Assembly (NCBI GenBank): GCA_001899285.1
Contig: MKWA01000024.1
Coordinates: 62,001-126,000 of the forward strand
Origin: Rhizobiales bacterium 64-17
Lineage (GTDB): Bacteria; Pseudomonadota; Alphaproteobacteria; Rhizobiales; Xanthobacteraceae
Reading direction: 5' to 3'
Length of the DNA stretch: 64,000 nt
Shown here piece by piece: positions 61,973 through 64,000 of the stretch; the first letter of the stretch is position 1, and each line of letters starts with the position of its first letter. The position numbers were made by a program, and so were the translations under genes. The notes under the pieces were generated by a model. The model did not search any database and was not told the origin of the DNA. It saw nothing but the letters and a program-made list of their open reading frames with translations.

Positions 61973-64000
61973 AAAACCCCATGAACCGCCGTTCGATCGA
62001 CGCGCTGCTCGATCCACGTTCGATCGCCGTTCTCGGCGCGTCGGATCGCCCCGGGTCGATTGGTGATATCATTCTTGGATCGCTGCGCAAATGCGGCTTT
62101 GCCGGTGACGTTTGGCCGATCAATCCGCGCTACAAGGAAATTCACGGTTTTTCCTGTTACGAGCATATCAGCCAGATTCCCGGCGCACCCGACGTTGTCG
62201 CGATCTGTACCCGTGGCGATACTGCGCCGGCACATCTGAAAGACATACTGGCGGTCGGCGGCCGCTCTGCGGTGATCTACGACGGCGGCTTCTCGGAAAG
62301 CGGCGACGAAGGTGCCGCACGCCAGCGCGAGATCACCCTGTTTTGCCGGGATAACGACATTGCCCTGTGCGGTCCGAACTGCATGGGAACGATCAATGTC
62401 CATAGCGGCGCGACCACCTACAAACTCCCGTTGCTCGATACAGCGCGCCTGCGCGGCAATGTCGGGCTGATCTCGCAAAGCGGATCGATCACGATTGGTC
62501 TGCTGGGAGATACGCGCCGGTTCGGATTTTCAACGGTGGTGTCCACTGGCAATGAAGCCGGATTGAAGGCGGCGGACTATGTCGATGCGCTGATCGACGA
62601 TGAAAGAACCGGCGTCATCGCGCTCTTCATCGAAACGGCCCGCGATCCTGCGCGGTTTCGTGCGGCACTGGAGCGCGCCGCGAATGCCGACAAGCCGGTC
62701 GTTGTGCTCAAGGTGGGTCGCAGTGCCCGCGCAGAGCAGGCGGTGAAGAGTCATACCGGCGGGCTTGCCGGCGAGTCGCGGATATTCTCGGAGATGCTGC
62801 GCAAGGTTGCTGCCATTGAGGTCGCTGACATCGATGAGATGACGGAGGTTCTGGCTGCGCTGCAGGTGCGCAAGCGTCCGGCTGGCCGCCGCATCGCCGC
62901 GGTGACCGGTTCGGGTGGCCAGGCTGAACTCGTTTTGGATATCGCGGAAGCTCATGCCGTGGATTTGCCCCCGCTGTCGGCGGCGAGCCGTGCCGAAGCG
63001 GAATCCGTCATCGGCCATCTCACGGGCGATGGCAATCCGATGGATGCCTGGGGCAACGGCGACGTTGCACGCAATCTCCCTCACGCGTTTTCTGTTCTCG
63101 ACCGCGATCCCAATTATGATGTGATCGTTCTCTGCAATGAGAATATCGATAATGCTCCGATCGGGCGTTCCGAAGCGGTGATGAAGTTGTTTTGTGTGTC
63201 GGCGCAAGCATCGTCGAAGCCACACTTCGCTCTCAACATGCGCCCCGGTTTGATGCACAGCGGTAATCTCGAACTCCTGCGTGAGGCGGGAGCCGGGATG
63301 CTTGGCGGCGCGCGCCAGGGCCTGGGTGCGATTGATCGTGTGGCTGTGTTTGAGCAGGCTCGCCGGCGTGCCAAAGCAGAAATGTCTTCCATCGAATCGA
63401 TCAGTCTTCCGGGTACAGGCACGGGCCGGACGATCAACGAATATGATTCCAAACAAATCCTTGCCCGCTACGGTTTGCAGGTCGGCGATGAGATGCTCGT
63501 GCAGACACCGGAGCAAGCGGTCGCCTTCGCAAACAGCATCGGCTGGCCAGTGGTTCTCAAGGTCGCGTCGGATGACATGCCGCACAAGACCGAGGTCGGC
63601 GCCGTCAAACTCGGTCTCAAGAGCGAAGCTGACCTGACAACTGCCTTCACGGAACTCGCCGGCACTGTCGCCAAAATCAAACCGAAGTCGCTGCGCGGCT
63701 ATCTCGTCCAGCCGATGGTTTCCAGCGGCGTTGAAGTTTTCATCGGGCTGAGACGTGATCCGGAATGGGGCATGACGATTCTGTTCGGTGTCGGTGGAGT
63801 TCTCATCGAACTGATCCGCGAAAGCGCGATGCGGTTGCTGCCGGTGTCGGCTGACGACATTGACCGGATGCTACGGGAGACGCGCGCCTGGCAATTGCTG
63901 TCCGGTGTGCGTGGGCAGCCACCGGCCGATATCGAGGCGCTCGCTGCGTGCATGGCAGCGGTGGCCCGCTTTGGCTTGGCCGCCGGCGACAGTCTCGCGG
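61969..64000 (+). CDS. NDP-forming acyl-CoA synthetase (CoA-binding + ATP-grasp), truncated by window end
   Basis: LLDPRSIAVLGASDRPGSIG; LCGPNCMGTINV; ATP-grasp GWPVVLKVASDDMPHKTEVGAVKLGL; ATGA overlap with permease; no stop before 64000. Confidence 0.9.
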   Translation, partial: MKNPMNRRSIDALLDPRSIAVLGASDRPGSIGDIILGSLRKCGFAGDVWPINPRYKEIHGFSCYEHISQIPGAPDVVAICTRGDTAPAHLKDILAVGGRSAVIYDGGFSESGDEGAARQREITLFCRDNDIALCGPNCMGTINVHSGATTYKLPLLDTARLRGNVGLISQSGSITIGLLGDTRRFGFSTVVSTGNEAGLKAADYVDALIDDERTGVIALFIETARDPARFRAALERAANADKPVVVLKVGRSARAEQAVKSHTGGLAGESRIFSEMLRKVAAIEVADIDEMTEVLAALQVRKRPAGRRIAAVTGSGGQAELVLDIAEAHAVDLPPLSAASRAEAESVIGHLTGDGNPMDAWGNGDVARNLPHAFSVLDRDPNYDVIVLCNENIDNAPIGRSEAVMKLFCVSAQASSKPHFALNMRPGLMHSGNLELLREAGAGMLGGARQGLGAIDRVAVFEQARRRAKAEMSSIESISLPGTGTGRTINEYDSKQILARYGLQVGDEMLVQTPEQAVAFANSIGWPVVLKVASDDMPHKTEVGAVKLGLKSEADLTTAFTELAGTVAKIKPKSLRGYLVQPMVSSGVEVFIGLRRDPEWGMTILFGVGGVLIELIRESAMRLLPVSADDIDRMLRETRAWQLLSGVRGQPPADIEALAACMAAVARFGLAAGDSLA

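Overview
GC-rich alphaproteobacterial chromosome segment, most like Bradyrhizobiaceae or related Rhizobiales. 1-22.1 kb is a conserved origin-proximal core: parS, mnmG, rsmG, parA, parB, lytic transglycosylase, holA, lptE, leuS, regulators, yggS, HerA-like ATPase, xth, LolA-like, ftsK and an aminotransferase. About 22.1-54.6 kb looks like a mosaic genomic island. It starts with a P4-type integrase and an AlpA/RHH module, and it is bounded by two gapless ~97-bp imperfect direct repeats (22134-22230 and 54541-54637). Each repeat carries a CtrA-like TTAA-N7-TTAA box. Island cargo includes: (i) an alpA-coupled two-gene operon of an uncharacterised 581-aa protein and a divergent TGT/DpdA-like transglycosylase; (ii) a ku::tadG deletion scar; (iii) an HUH Rep-like gene beside a hairpin-rich intergenic region; (iv) a compact tyrosine recombinase with TM and coiled-coil/LprI-like genes; (v) a type II-short CBASS-like operon (CD-NTase, E2-like, patatin) with a divergent CapW-like WYL regulator and an unknown 522-aa gene; (vi) an IclR remnant followed by a branched-chain-type ABC transporter and catabolic cluster. 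54.7-64 kb holds a molybdopterin oxidoreductase, a GntR regulator, a YhdH-like reductase, a polyamine-type ABC transporter and an NDP-forming acyl-CoA synthetase that runs off the window. The strongest candidates for an undescribed system are the alpA/581-aa/TGT-like operon and the unknown gene beside CBASS. All family calls come from reading motifs by eye; no searches were run.
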